The position numbers were made by a program, and so were the translations under genes. The notes under the pieces are model-generated. The model saw nothing but the letters and a program-made list of their open reading frames with translations. It had not been told where the DNA came from and did no database searches. A stretch of 55,307 bases of DNA from Mycobacterium sp. AT1 (GTDB taxonomy: Bacteria > Actinomycetota > Actinomycetes > Mycobacteriales > Mycobacteriaceae). Below, one piece after another: positions 32,866 to 42,771 of the stretch. The stretch lies in assembly GCF_002043095.1 (NCBI RefSeq), contig NZ_MVOC01000061.1:1-55307 (forward strand). Reading direction: 5' to 3'. The stretch's first letter is position 1; each line of letters starts with the position of its first letter.

Positions 32866-34359
32866 GTGGCCCCGACGACGCGCGACGACACTCCCCTGTG
32901 GCTCTTCGCCGACCAGCTGGGGCCCGCGATGTACGGCGGCGAGCACGCCCACCGCGAGGTCCTGCTCGTCGAGGCCACCTCCGCGCTCCGAAAGCGGCGC
33001 TACCACCGGCAGAAGCTGCACCTGGTTCTGTCGGCTCTGCGCCACGCCAAGGAAGACCTCGGCGACCGCGCCACGCTCGTCGAGGCCGACACCTACACCG
33101 ACGCGCTCGAGCAGTTCGGCCGTCCCGTCCTGGTCCACGAGCCGACCTCGCATGCCGCCGAGCGGTTCGTCCACCGCCTCACGAAGCAGGGTCTCGTCAC
33201 CGACGTCCTGCCCACTCCCATGTTCGCCTTGCCGCGCAAGGACTTTCAGCAGTGGGCCGGTGACCGTACCCGTTTCCGCATGGAGGACTTCTACCGCGAC
33301 CAGCGTCGCCGCTTCGACGTCCTGATGGACGGCCGCGAACCCGTCGGCAACCGGTGGAACTACGACGAGGACAACCGCGAGTCCCCACCCAAGAAGCAGA
33401 AGACCCTCGGGTTGCCCAAGCCCTATCAACCGCGGGAGGACGACGTCGACGACCGGGTCCGGCGCGACCTCGACCGGATGGACCTCGACACCGTCGGCGT
33501 CGACGGTCCCCGCCTGTTCGCCGTCACTCCCACCGAGGCGAAGCGCGCGCTCGAGCGGTTCGTCGAGCACCGACTCCCTCTGTTCGGCCGCTACGAGGAC
33601 GCCATCATGGGTCAGGACTGGGCCATGTCGCACTCGCTGCTGTCGGTCCCCCTCAACCTGGGCGTACTGCATCCGCTCGACGCGGTCGAGGCCGCCGAGA
33701 AGGCCTACCGCGACGGGCAGGCACCGCTGGCCTCCGTCGAGGGCTTCATCCGCCAAATCCTCGGCTGGCGCGAGTACATGTGGCACCTGTATTGGCACTT
33801 CGGACCGAAGTACACGAAGAACAACGCCCTTGGCGCACACCAGGATCTACCCGACTGGTGGGCCAACCTCGACGCCGACGCCATCACCGCCGAATGCCTG
33901 AAGCACGCGATCGGGGGCGTCCGTGACCGTGGCTGGAGCCACCACATCCAACGCCTCATGGTGCTCGGCAACCACGCCCTGCAGCGCGGCTATCGGCCCG
34001 ACGCGCTCACCGAGTGGTTCGCCACCGCCTACGTGGACGGGTTCCGCTGGGTGATGCCCACGAACGTCATCGGAATGTCTCAGCATGCAGACGGTGGCCT
34101 GCTCGCCACGAAGCCGTACGCCTCCGGCGGCGCCTACATCAACAAGATGAGCGACCACTGCGGCGACTGCGCCTACGACCCGAAGAAGCGACTCGGGGAC
34201 GACGCCTGCCCCTTCACCGCCGGCTACTGGAACTTCGTGCACCACAACCGCGACATGCTCGCCAAGAACAACCGAACCCAGCGCGTGGTCGCCAACATGG
34301 ACCGGCTCTCCGACCTCGGCGCCGTGCTCGAACAGGAAGCAGATCGACAAGACTTCTAG
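32866..34359 (+). CDS. Iron-sulfur photolyase/cryptochrome family protein (FeS-BCP type)
   Basis: The 497-aa protein is of the deoxyribodipyrimidine-photolyase-related type (PhrB/FeS-BCP), which repairs (6-4) photoproducts in light. It begins with LWLFADQLGPAMY and contains HNRDMLAKNNRT near the end. Four cysteines, Cys344, Cys432, Cys435 and Cys448, have the exact spacing (88, 3 and 13 residues) of the cluster ligands Cys350, 438, 441 and 454 of Agrobacterium PhrB, so a [4Fe-4S] cluster is expected. The open frame extends left through the tRNA gene; GTG 32866 is the first reasonable start after it. The aldo/keto reductase follows after 22 bp. Confidence 0.92.
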   Translation: MAPTTRDDTPLWLFADQLGPAMYGGEHAHREVLLVEATSALRKRRYHRQKLHLVLSALRHAKEDLGDRATLVEADTYTDALEQFGRPVLVHEPTSHAAERFVHRLTKQGLVTDVLPTPMFALPRKDFQQWAGDRTRFRMEDFYRDQRRRFDVLMDGREPVGNRWNYDEDNRESPPKKQKTLGLPKPYQPREDDVDDRVRRDLDRMDLDTVGVDGPRLFAVTPTEAKRALERFVEHRLPLFGRYEDAIMGQDWAMSHSLLSVPLNLGVLHPLDAVEAAEKAYRDGQAPLASVEGFIRQILGWREYMWHLYWHFGPKYTKNNALGAHQDLPDWWANLDADAITAECLKHAIGGVRDRGWSHHIQRLMVLGNHALQRGYRPDALTEWFATAYVDGFRWVMPTNVIGMSQHADGGLLATKPYASGGAYINKMSDHCGDCAYDPKKRLGDDACPFTAGYWNFVHHNRDMLAKNNRTQRVVANMDRLSDLGAVLEQEADRQDF

Positions 34360-34381
34360 CCGCTCCCACTACGATTGAGTC

Positions 34382-35448
<1,067 letters not shown>

Positions 35449-35452
<4 letters not shown>

Positions 35453-36225
35453 ATGGCCAGCAGGCGATACAGCCCGATCAGGCCGACGATCACGATGATC
35501 ACCCGTAGCGCGTTGGGCGACAGCCGCCGCCCGTAATGGGCTCCGAGGAATCCGCCGAGCAGTGAGCCAACGGCGATCAGGCCGGCGGCGAGCCAGCTGA
35601 TCCGGTCGAACGCGACCAGTGTGTACGCCGCCGCAGCGACGACGTTCACCAGCAGCGACAGCAGGTTCTTCGCCGCGTTCATCCGCTGCATCGACTCGGG
35701 CAGCAGCGCGCCCATCACGCCGATCAGCAGGATGCCCTGCGCGGCGGTGAAGTAGCCGCCGTAAACGCCGACCGCGAACGTCCCCAACACGAGCAAAGCC
35801 ATCCGCCCGGTCGAGATCGGCGCTGCCTCGTCGGCCGACCGCTTCTTTGCCCACGCCTGGATACGGGGGCCGAGCACGACTAGCAGCAGGGCGCCGATGA
35901 GGAGCACGGGCACGACCGCTACGAACACCTTCTCCGGCAGGTGCAGCAGCAGCCACGACCCCAGGACCGCACCGAGTAAGGACCCGGGGATCTGCCACTT
36001 CAGCCGCCTCCACTGGCCCTTCAGCTCACGGCGGTAGCCCCAGGTGCCCGAGATTCCGCCGGCCACCAGCCCGACCGCATTCGACATCGTGGCGGTCACC
36101 GGCGGATAGCCGAGCGCCACGAGCGTCGGGAAGGTGATCAGGGTGCCCGAGCCGACGACCGCGTTGATGGCGCCGGCTCCGACGCCCGCCAGGGCAATCA
36201 AAATCATGTGGGCGACGGACACCAC
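35449..36225 (-). CDS. TauE/SafE-family membrane permease
   Basis: The 258-aa protein has about eight membrane segments and the family repeat GVGAGAINAVVGSGTLITFP near the N terminus, then AVGLVAGGISGTWGYR, with a second half beginning GVYGGYFTAAQGILLIGVMG. TauE/SafE proteins export or import sulfite, sulfonates or sulfoacetate. GTG 36225 is used; ATG 36207 is an alternative. The gene lies 31 bp downstream of a second TauE/SafE permease gene that has a cysteine-rich leader, so both are probably controlled by sulfur supply. Confidence 0.88.
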
Positions 36226-36256
36226 GTGACCCTATCGGGCCGGTGCCGACGCGCCG

Positions 36257-37168
36257 TCAGCGAGCGTCGTCGACCGTTTCGGCTTCGAGGGCGTTGGGGA
36301 CGAACGCGGGCGCCTTCGACAGCTTCCACGCGAGGTACACGAAGAACGCCCACGCCGCGACGATGGTGGCATAGATGAGCGTCGACCACGGCGACGTGAT
36401 GCCGAAGTACTTGACCAACTTCTGCGAGTTGGTCAGCACGATGACGCCACCGACCGCGGTGCCAAGCAGCGCGGGGCTGACCCGGCTCACCAGCCAAGCC
36501 GCGAATGGCGCCGCGATGACACCGCCGATCGCCAACCCCAGGACCACGGGCAGGTTGTCGAAGAACTCCTCGCGCAGACCGATCAGGAATCCGACCGACG
36601 CCGACACCGCGACCAGGAACTCCGACGCGCTCACCGAGCCGATGACCGTGCGCGGCGCCGTCTTGCCCTGCGACAGCAGCGTGCTGGTGGTGACCGGACC
36701 CCAGCCGCCACCGCCGGACGCGTCGATGAAGCCGCCGAACAATCCCAGCGGCGCCAGGAACTTGGCGCCGTGCTTGGTCGTGCCGACCTTGACCGCGGGC
36801 GGGTTCTTCAGCGAGAACCTCAGCAGCACGTAAACACCGATCGCCAACAGGATCGCCGCCATCACCGGTGCCGCGTCCTCGGTCGACAACGACGACAGCA
36901 CCGTCGCGCCGAGGAAGGCGCCGACCGCACCCGGCACACCGAGCCGCAGGACGAGTCCCCAGTCGATGTTCTTGAACTTCCAGTGCGAGATGCCCGACGC
37001 GAAGGTGGTGCCCACTTCGGCGAGGTGGACTGCGGCGCTGGCCTGGGCCGACGCGACGCCGCTGAGGACCAAGAGCGTCGAGGCCGTGACGCCGAAGGCC
37101 ATGCCGAGCGCACCGTCGACGAGCTGAGCCCCTACGCCGACGAGGGTGAAGATGATGAGCGAACGCAC
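36257..37168 (-). CDS. TauE/SafE-family permease (sulfite/organosulfur transporter)
   Basis: This 303-aa membrane protein has about eight hydrophobic segments, the first-repeat motif GVGAQLVDGALGMAFGV and the second-repeat motif GGFIDASGGGGWGPVTTSTLL. In actinobacteria this subgroup is often next to sulfate-assimilation genes. GTG 37168 begins 63 bp after the stop of a 36-codon leader whose last codons include Cys-Cys. The gap holds two overlapping hairpins, as expected for leader-peptide control. The exact substrate (sulfite, thiosulfate or a sulfonate) cannot be told. Confidence 0.88.
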   Translation of the reverse strand: MRSLIIFTLVGVGAQLVDGALGMAFGVTASTLLVLSGVASAQASAAVHLAEVGTTFASGISHWKFKNIDWGLVLRLGVPGAVGAFLGATVLSSLSTEDAAPVMAAILLAIGVYVLLRFSLKNPPAVKVGTTKHGAKFLAPLGLFGGFIDASGGGGWGPVTTSTLLSQGKTAPRTVIGSVSASEFLVAVSASVGFLIGLREEFFDNLPVVLGLAIGGVIAAPFAAWLVSRVSPALLGTAVGGVIVLTNSQKLVKYFGITSPWSTLIYATIVAAWAFFVYLAWKLSKAPAFVPNALEAETVDDAR

Positions 37169-37191
37169 GAGGTCCGGCTACTTTCGATCAA

Positions 37192-37224
37192 TGGCACCAA
37201 AGACGTGCCACAGGGGGTGTGTGG
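37192..37224 (-). promoter_or_regulatory. Two overlapping hairpins in the permease leader (possible attenuator)
   Basis: In the minus-strand RNA, CCACA/TGTGG (37224-37208, 7-base loop) and TGGCAC/GTGCCA (37210-37192, 7-base loop) share three bases and cannot form together. They lie between the stop of the Cys-Cys leader peptide (37232) and the permease start (37168). A ribosome stalled at the Cys codons would cover the region before the first hairpin and so could decide which structure forms. Confidence 0.5.
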
Positions 37225-37231
37225 ACGCGAA

Positions 37232-37342
37232 TCAACCGCGCGTACAACACCATTCGTCGAAAGCGATGAAACGTCGTGAGGGCCAGAACGGCTCTAGCGC
37301 GAAGGCATGAGACGGCGCGGTACGGAAGGCCAGACCAGCCAT
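37232..37342 (-). CDS. Cysteine-containing leader peptide (36 aa)
   Basis: A 36-codon frame runs from ATG 37342 to TGA 37232, with a strong ribosome-binding site (AGGGGAG) seven bases upstream. It encodes MAGLAFRTAPS ... FDEWCCTRG. Two adjacent Cys codons (residues 32-33) lie three codons before the stop. Short leaders with Cys runs control sulfur genes in mycobacteria: low cysteinyl-tRNA stalls the ribosome and opens the downstream start site. The next gene is a TauE/SafE permease, exactly the kind expected. A -10-like TATGCT at 37378-37373 could give a short 5' leader. It is inferred from sequence alone. Confidence 0.75.
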   Translation of the reverse strand: MAGLAFRTAPSHAFALEPFWPSRRFIAFDEWCCTRG

Positions 37343-37393
37343 CACCACTCCCCTCTCATACGTGTTGCGTTCAGCATACGCACACGTCGCGCG

Positions 37394-38839
37394 TCAGCGC
37401 TTCTTGCCGCCCTGGGCGCGCTTCTCCCGCACGCGGACGTTGATCTTGATGGGGCTGCCGTCGAAGCCGAACTTCTCGCGCAGCTTTCGCTCGATGAAGC
37501 GCCGGTAACCCGCCTCGAGGAAGCCCGAGGTGAACAGCACGAAGGTCGGCGGCCGCGCCGTCGCCTGGGTGGCGAACAGGATCTTGGGCTGCTTGCCACC
37601 GCGCACCGGCGGCGGCGTCGCGGCGACGAGCTCCTTGAGGAACGTGTTCAGCTGCCCGGTGGTGATGCGCTTGTCCCACGAGGCGAGCGCCGCCTCAAGG
37701 GCAGGCACCAGCCGCTGCACCGCACGGCCGGTCTTGGCGGAGATGTTCACCCGCTGCGCCCACTGCACCTGCTCGAGGGACAGGTCGATCTCGCGGTCCA
37801 GCAGGTAGCGCCGGTCCTCGTCCATCAGATCCCACTTGTTGAACGCCAGCACGACGGCCCGTCCCGCCTCGATCACCATCGAGAGCACCCGTTGATCCTG
37901 TTCGGTCAACGGTTGCGACGAGTCGATCATGACGACGACGACCTCGGCGGCGTCGATCGCGCCGTGCGTGCGCACCGAGGCGTAGAACTCGTGCCCGCTG
38001 GCCTGTCCGACCTTGCGGCGCAGACCCGCGGTGTCGACGAAGCGCCAGAGCTTGCCGCCAAGTTCGATCAGCGAGTCGACGGGGTCGACCGTGGTGCCTG
38101 CGACGTCGTGCACCACCGACCGCTCTTCGTCGGCGAGCCGGTTGATCAACGAGCTCTTGCCGACGTTCGGCTTGCCGACCAGAGCCACGCGCCGCGGACC
38201 GCCCGTGCCGGACCCCATCTCGGAGACCTCGGGCAACACCTCGAGGACGGCGTCGAGCAGATCGGCCACGCCGCGGCCGTGGATCGCGCTGACGGGATAC
38301 GGCTGCCCAAGCCCGAGGGACCACAGCAGCGCGGCCTCGGATTCCATCTTCTCGTTGTCGACCTTGTTGGCCGCCAGGAAGACCGGCTTGCCCGACTTCT
38401 GCAGGCGCTTGGCCGCGGCCTCGTCGGCGCTGGTCGCGCCGGTGACCGAGTCGACCACCAGGATGATCGCGTCGGCGGTGCGCATCGCGACGGTGGCCTG
38501 CTCGGCCACCAGTTGCTGCAGACCCTTGGCGTCCGGTTCCCAGCCGCCGGTGTCCTGCACCATGAACCGGCGTCCCAGCCAGTTCGCGTCATAGGACACC
38601 CGGTCGCGGGTGACGCCGGGGATGTCCTGCACGACGGCCTCACGACGGCCGAGGATGCGGTTCACCAGCGTGGACTTGCCGACGTTGGGCCGTCCGACCA
38701 CCGCGACGACGGGCGGCGGGGCAAACTCTGCCTCCAGATCGCCGATCTCTACGCCGTCCGGCGGCAGTTCCCAGTCACCCTCGTCGGCCCAGGTACCGTC
38801 GGCTTCGCCGCCGATGTCGCCAATGTCGTTGTCACTCAT
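37394..38839 (-). CDS. der: Ribosome-associated GTPase Der (EngA)
   Basis: The 481-aa protein has two GTPase domains in tandem, each with its own P-loop (GRPNVGKS at 49-56 and GKPNVGKS near 230), DTGG and DTAG switch motifs and NK-x-D (NKVD, NKWD), followed by a C-terminal KH-like domain ending in basic residues. Der is needed for 50S subunit assembly. A 45-residue acidic N-terminal extension is usual in mycobacteria. ATG 38839 overlaps the cmk stop (ATGA). Confidence 0.97.
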   Translation of the reverse strand: MSDNDIGDIGGEADGTWADEGDWELPPDGVEIGDLEAEFAPPPVVAVVGRPNVGKSTLVNRILGRREAVVQDIPGVTRDRVSYDANWLGRRFMVQDTGGWEPDAKGLQQLVAEQATVAMRTADAIILVVDSVTGATSADEAAAKRLQKSGKPVFLAANKVDNEKMESEAALLWSLGLGQPYPVSAIHGRGVADLLDAVLEVLPEVSEMGSGTGGPRRVALVGKPNVGKSSLINRLADEERSVVHDVAGTTVDPVDSLIELGGKLWRFVDTAGLRRKVGQASGHEFYASVRTHGAIDAAEVVVVMIDSSQPLTEQDQRVLSMVIEAGRAVVLAFNKWDLMDEDRRYLLDREIDLSLEQVQWAQRVNISAKTGRAVQRLVPALEAALASWDKRITTGQLNTFLKELVAATPPPVRGGKQPKILFATQATARPPTFVLFTSGFLEAGYRRFIERKLREKFGFDGSPIKINVRVREKRAQGGKKR

Positions 38840-39531
38840 TGTTTTACACTCTGTTCTTGGCGAGCTCGCTCGACCAGGTCGAGAAGACATGCCACGGTCT
38901 CGGACTGAGACATGTCACTGCTGTCGACGACGATCGCGTCGTCGGCCGCGCGCAGGGGCGACACGGCACGGGTGGAATCGAGGTGGTCGCGGCGCAGCAC
39001 GTCGGCCAGCACCGCGTCGTAGTCGCCGGGCAGGCCGGACTCGACGTTCTGATCGTTGCGGCGACGGGCCCGCTCCTCGGGCGAGGCCGTCAGGAAGACC
39101 TTGAGGTCGGCGTCTGGCAGGACGACGGTGCCGATGTCGCGGCCCTCGACCACGACGGCCACCGGGCCGTCGGCCAGTTCGCGCTGCCGGTCCACCAGTC
39201 GGGTCCGCACCTCGGGGACGGCGGAGACCGCCGAGACCGCCTTGGCCACCGCGTCACCGCGGATCTCGACCGAGACATCCTCTCCCCCAAGGAAGTACAA
39301 GTCTTCGTCGGGATCGAAGCCGACGGCCAGGTCGACGCGCGACGCCAACTCGGCCACCGCCGCGGCGTCGTCGAGATCCAAACCGGCGCGCAGCACGGCC
39401 AGCGTCACGATCCGGTACATCGCTCCGGTGTTGAGGTAGCGCGCGTCGAGGGCTCGCGCCAAACCCCGTGAGACGGAGGACTTTCCGGTGCCCGCAGGCC
39501 CGTCGATGGCAACGGTCAGGGGGGCGCTCAC
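38836..39531 (-). CDS. cmk: Cytidylate kinase
   Basis: The 231-aa protein begins with IDGPAGTGKSSVSRGLA (P-loop 11-19) and has LNTGAMYR, VVEGRDIGTVVLPDAD and LRRDHLDSTRAVSPL, the CMP/dCMP-binding insert motifs. It phosphorylates CMP and dCMP. GTG 39531 overlaps the rluB stop (GTGA) and its stop overlaps der, as in other actinobacteria. Confidence 0.97.
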   Translation of the reverse strand: MSAPLTVAIDGPAGTGKSSVSRGLARALDARYLNTGAMYRIVTLAVLRAGLDLDDAAAVAELASRVDLAVGFDPDEDLYFLGGEDVSVEIRGDAVAKAVSAVSAVPEVRTRLVDRQRELADGPVAVVVEGRDIGTVVLPDADLKVFLTASPEERARRRNDQNVESGLPGDYDAVLADVLRRDHLDSTRAVSPLRAADDAIVVDSSDMSQSETVACLLDLVERARQEQSVKQ

Positions 39532-40274
39532 ATCCCCACCGCCTTGTAGAGTTCGCCGACCTCTTTGCTCGTCAGAACCCGGATGCTGCCGGGCTTCTGC
39601 TCACCGAGGGTGACGGTGCCGATGTCGGTGCGGACCAGGTCGGTGACGGGAAAGCCGACCGCGGCCAACATCCGTCGCACGATCCGCTTGCGCCCCTCGT
39701 GCAGCGTCACCGTCACCAGTGACTTGCCGGGCACCGTGTCGACCATCCCGAAGTCGTCGACGTGAATGGGACCGTCGTCCAACTCGATGCCCGCCTTCAG
39801 CTTCTTGCCGAGGCCACGCGGCACCGATCCGACGACCGTCGCCAGATACGTCTTGGGCACCTCGTAGGACGGGTGCATCAGACGGTGGGCCAGCTCGCCG
39901 TCGTTGGTCAGGATCAGCAGACCCTCGGTGTCGGCGTCCAGCCGGCCAACGTGGAAGAGCTTCTTGTTGCCGCGGACCCGGTACTCGACGAGGTCTCCGA
40001 CGCAGGGCCTGCCCTGGTCGTCGGACATCGTCGAGTGCATGCCGCGCTCTTTGTTGATCGCCAGGTACACCATGGTGTCGTCGCGCCGGATCTTCACGCC
40101 GTCGACGCGAATCTCCGCGTTCTCGACGTCGACCCGCGTGCCCATCTCGGTCACGATGTGTCCGTCGACCTCCACCCTGCCGTCGCGGATCATGCGTTCC
40201 GCCACGCGGCGGGAGGCGACCCCCGCCTGGGAGAGCACCTTCTGCAGTCGGGTGCCTTCGTCTTCGTCGGCCAT
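39528..40274 (-). CDS. rluB: 23S rRNA pseudouridine synthase RluB-type
   Basis: The 248-aa protein has an N-terminal S4 RNA-binding domain (LQKVLSQAGVASRRVAERMI) and the pseudouridine synthase core with the catalytic Asp in GRLDADTEGLLILTNDGELAHRL, then EGRKRIVRRML. RluB/RsuA-type enzymes modify helix 89 of 23S rRNA or 16S rRNA. ATG 40274 is preferred to a longer frame; the scpB stop lies one base before it. It sits between scpB and cmk as in M. tuberculosis. Confidence 0.93.
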   Translation of the reverse strand: MADEDEGTRLQKVLSQAGVASRRVAERMIRDGRVEVDGHIVTEMGTRVDVENAEIRVDGVKIRRDDTMVYLAINKERGMHSTMSDDQGRPCVGDLVEYRVRGNKKLFHVGRLDADTEGLLILTNDGELAHRLMHPSYEVPKTYLATVVGSVPRGLGKKLKAGIELDDGPIHVDDFGMVDTVPGKSLVTVTLHEGRKRIVRRMLAAVGFPVTDLVRTDIGTVTLGEQKPGSIRVLTSKEVGELYKAVGM

Positions 40275-40275
40275 G

Positions 40276-40971
40276 TCAGTCCTTGTCCACGTCGAAGGCC
40301 AGCGGTTGATTGTTGGGCACCACACCGAGTTTCACGAACCTGGGTTCGTCGGCCAATGACTCGGTGATGTCGTCGATGTTGTCGATGTCTGGGAGAAGCG
40401 GAGCGATGTCGGGGAGGTCCGCCAACGTGGAGAGCCCCAGTCGTTCGAGGAACAGCTCGGTCGTCGCGAAAGTGGTTGCGCCCGTGTCGGAGTCGGTACC
40501 GGATTCGATGATCAGCCCGCGGGCCAGCAGGGTGCGCATCACGGCGTCGCAGTTGACGCCACGCACGGCGCTCACCCGAACCCGGCTCACCGGCTGCCGG
40601 TAGGCGACCACGGCCAGCGTCTCCAGCGCGGCACGGGTCAGCTTCGAGCGGGTGCCGTCCAGCAGGAGCCGCTCGACGAATGGCGCGTACTGGGACCTGG
40701 TGTACATCCGCCAGCCACCGCCGGCCTCACGCAGGTCGATGCCGCTCTCGCGGGCGGTGAACTCGTCGGCCATCAGGCGCAACTTCGCCGCGACCCGGTG
40801 GGCGGGCTGGTCGACCGCAGTGGCCAGCGCGTCGACGGTCACCGGCGTGTCGACCACCAACAGCAGGGCTTCCAGCACGGCACCGAGTTCGGAGTCGTCC
40901 ATGTGGGGCTCGAGCGCGAGGTCGACCCCCAGATCGGAGGCAACGTCGGGCTCGGGACGGTCGTCGGTCAT
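40276..40971 (-). CDS. scpB: Segregation and condensation protein B
   Basis: The 231-aa protein has two winged-helix domains, with LEALLLVVDTPVTVDALA, then LTRAALETLAVVAYRQPVSRVRVSAVRGVNCD and LLARGLI, as in ScpB, the kleisin-binding partner in the SMC-ScpAB complex. ATG 40971 is used; an in-frame GTG at 40986 would overlap the scpA stop by four bases and is a real alternative. It follows scpA by about 11 bp or overlaps it. Confidence 0.95.
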   Translation of the reverse strand: MTDDRPEPDVASDLGVDLALEPHMDDSELGAVLEALLLVVDTPVTVDALATAVDQPAHRVAAKLRLMADEFTARESGIDLREAGGGWRMYTRSQYAPFVERLLLDGTRSKLTRAALETLAVVAYRQPVSRVRVSAVRGVNCDAVMRTLLARGLIIESGTDSDTGATTFATTELFLERLGLSTLADLPDIAPLLPDIDNIDDITESLADEPRFVKLGVVPNNQPLAFDVDKD

Positions 40972-40982
40972 CTGCGTATTTC

Positions 40983-41795
40983 TCACTCTTCCACCGCCGT
41001 CGCCAGGTATTCGCTGGTCGGGCGATCCCCGGTCCACGAAACCTGCAGCACTCCAAGCGGTTCTGGCTGGTCAAATGCTACCGCGTTGGCACGGAACAAC
41101 TCCAACAGCGCCATGAACCGGCCGACGATCTCGATCGTCGCCCCGCAGTCGGCGACCAGATCGGAGAACGACGCCCACGCCCCGATCCCGCGCTCTTCGA
41201 GCATTCCCAGCAACAGGCGGGCCTGCTCGGGCACCGACACCCCCTGAACGTGCAGGTGGCTCAGGCCGACCGTCGGGACCGGCCGTGGGGTGAAGGCCGA
41301 CGCGGCGATCTGAGCGAAGTCGTCGGCGTCCACACCCAGCATGACCTCGGGTAACAGGTCGGAGAACTTGTCTTCGAGCGACACCAACCGCGGGTAGCTG
41401 CGCAACGCGGCGGCCTCGAGTTCGCCGAACATCACCGCCACGTGCTTGAACGCGCGGTACTGCAGCAGCCGGGCGAACAACAGGTCGCGAACCTCGAGCA
41501 GCGCCAGGTCTTCCTCGTCGTGCACCTCACCGGCGGGCAGCAGTCGGGCCGCCTTGAGGTCGAGGAGGGTGGCGGCAATCACGAGGAACGCCGTGGTCTC
41601 GTCGAGCGCAAACTGGCGGCCGATGTGCTTGGTGTAGGCGATGAAGTCGTCGGTGACCCGGTGCAGCGCGACCTCGGTCACGTCCATCCGGTGGGCGAAG
41701 ATCAGCTGCAGCAGCAGGTCGAACGGACCCTCGAAGTTGCTCAGCCGGACCTGAAACCCCGTCTGCGGTGACTCATCCGGTGCTGGCGAGCTCAC
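40983..41795 (-). CDS. scpA: Segregation and condensation protein A (kleisin)
   Basis: The 270-aa kleisin begins with FQVRLSNFEGPFDLLLQLI, the conserved N-terminal SMC-neck-binding helix region, then DVTEVALHRVTDDFIAY and ATLLDLKAARLLP. The C-terminal winged helix would bind the other SMC head. It works with SMC and ScpB in chromosome compaction and segregation. GTG 41795 overlaps the parA stop (GTGA). Confidence 0.95.
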   Translation of the reverse strand: MSSPAPDESPQTGFQVRLSNFEGPFDLLLQLIFAHRMDVTEVALHRVTDDFIAYTKHIGRQFALDETTAFLVIAATLLDLKAARLLPAGEVHDEEDLALLEVRDLLFARLLQYRAFKHVAVMFGELEAAALRSYPRLVSLEDKFSDLLPEVMLGVDADDFAQIAASAFTPRPVPTVGLSHLHVQGVSVPEQARLLLGMLEERGIGAWASFSDLVADCGATIEIVGRFMALLELFRANAVAFDQPEPLGVLQVSWTGDRPTSEYLATAVEE

Positions 41796-42697
41796 GCGCC
41801 GAACCGGTCGATGACCTCACGCGCCAACGACCGATACGCCTGGGCACCAGTGGATTTGGGCGCCCAGGTGGTGATGGGCTCACCGGCGACGCTGGTCTCG
41901 GGGAAGCGGACGGTCCTGGTGATGACGGTGTCGAACACCAGATCGCCGAACTGCTGTAGCACCCGCGCCATCACCTCACGGGAGTTGACGGTGCGCGGGT
42001 CGTAGCGGGTGATGAGGATTCCGCCGATGTCCAGCTTCGGGTTGAGGCGTTCCTTGACCTTGGTGACGGTGTCGGTCAGCAACGCCAGCCCGCGCAGCGA
42101 GAAGTACTCGCACTCGGTGGGAATGATGACGCTGTCCGCGCAGGCCAGCCCGTTGACCGTGAGCAGGCCAAGGGACGGCTGGCAGTCGATCAGCACGTAG
42201 TCGTAGCGGTCGAGCACGGGGTGCAGCGCCCGGGACAGCGAGTGTTCGCGGCCGACCTCGTTGACCAGCTGGATCTCCGCCGCGGACAGGTCGATGTTGC
42301 TCGGCACCAGGTCCATGCCCTTGACGCGGGTCTTGATCAGCACGTCTTCGACCGACACCCGCGGCTCGATCAGCAGGTTGTGCACCGTGTGGTCGAGCTC
42401 GTAGTGCGGCACGCCGAGACCGGCGGACAGCGCGCCCTGCGGGTCGAGGTCGACCAGCAACACCCGACGGCCGTACTCGGCGAGGCTCGCCCCCAGGTTG
42501 ATGGTGGACGTCGTCTTGCCGACGCCACCCTTCTGGTTGCACATCGCGATGACCTTGGCCGGGCCGTGCACGCTCCTGGGCTTCGGTTCCGGGATGAACC
42601 GGGGCGGACGGCCGGTGTGGCCTACCGCGTCCGACATTCCAGCGCCGTCGGGGGTACCAGCGTCGTCGGTCACTCGGGACCGCCGCCGGTCAGGCAT
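41792..42697 (-). CDS. ParA-family ATPase (Soj-like)
   Basis: The 301-aa protein has the deviant Walker A motif KGGVGKTTS (56-64), LLVDLDPQGALSAGLG and YVLIDCQPSLG, typical of ParA/Soj. It is the equivalent of the orphan ParA gene beside scpA in mycobacteria (Rv1708-type) and is distinct from the main parAB at the origin. The N-terminal 45 residues are poorly conserved. The start is ATG 42697; GTG 42673 is another option. A role with ScpAB/SMC in nucleoid organisation is inferred from the neighbours. Confidence 0.93.
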   Translation of the reverse strand: MPDRRRSRVTDDAGTPDGAGMSDAVGHTGRPPRFIPEPKPRSVHGPAKVIAMCNQKGGVGKTTSTINLGASLAEYGRRVLLVDLDPQGALSAGLGVPHYELDHTVHNLLIEPRVSVEDVLIKTRVKGMDLVPSNIDLSAAEIQLVNEVGREHSLSRALHPVLDRYDYVLIDCQPSLGLLTVNGLACADSVIIPTECEYFSLRGLALLTDTVTKVKERLNPKLDIGGILITRYDPRTVNSREVMARVLQQFGDLVFDTVITRTVRFPETSVAGEPITTWAPKSTGAQAYRSLAREVIDRFGA

Positions 42698-42771
42698 CCT
42701 TCGGGCTTGGCGAACATCGCTTGGAGTTTAACGGGATGGGAACGCTCTGGACGCCAGACCCGCGCGGTCGA

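Noticed and set aside
37307..38908. A 533-residue plus-strand open frame
   Set aside because: Exact antisense of der, whose two GTPase domains are unmistakable.
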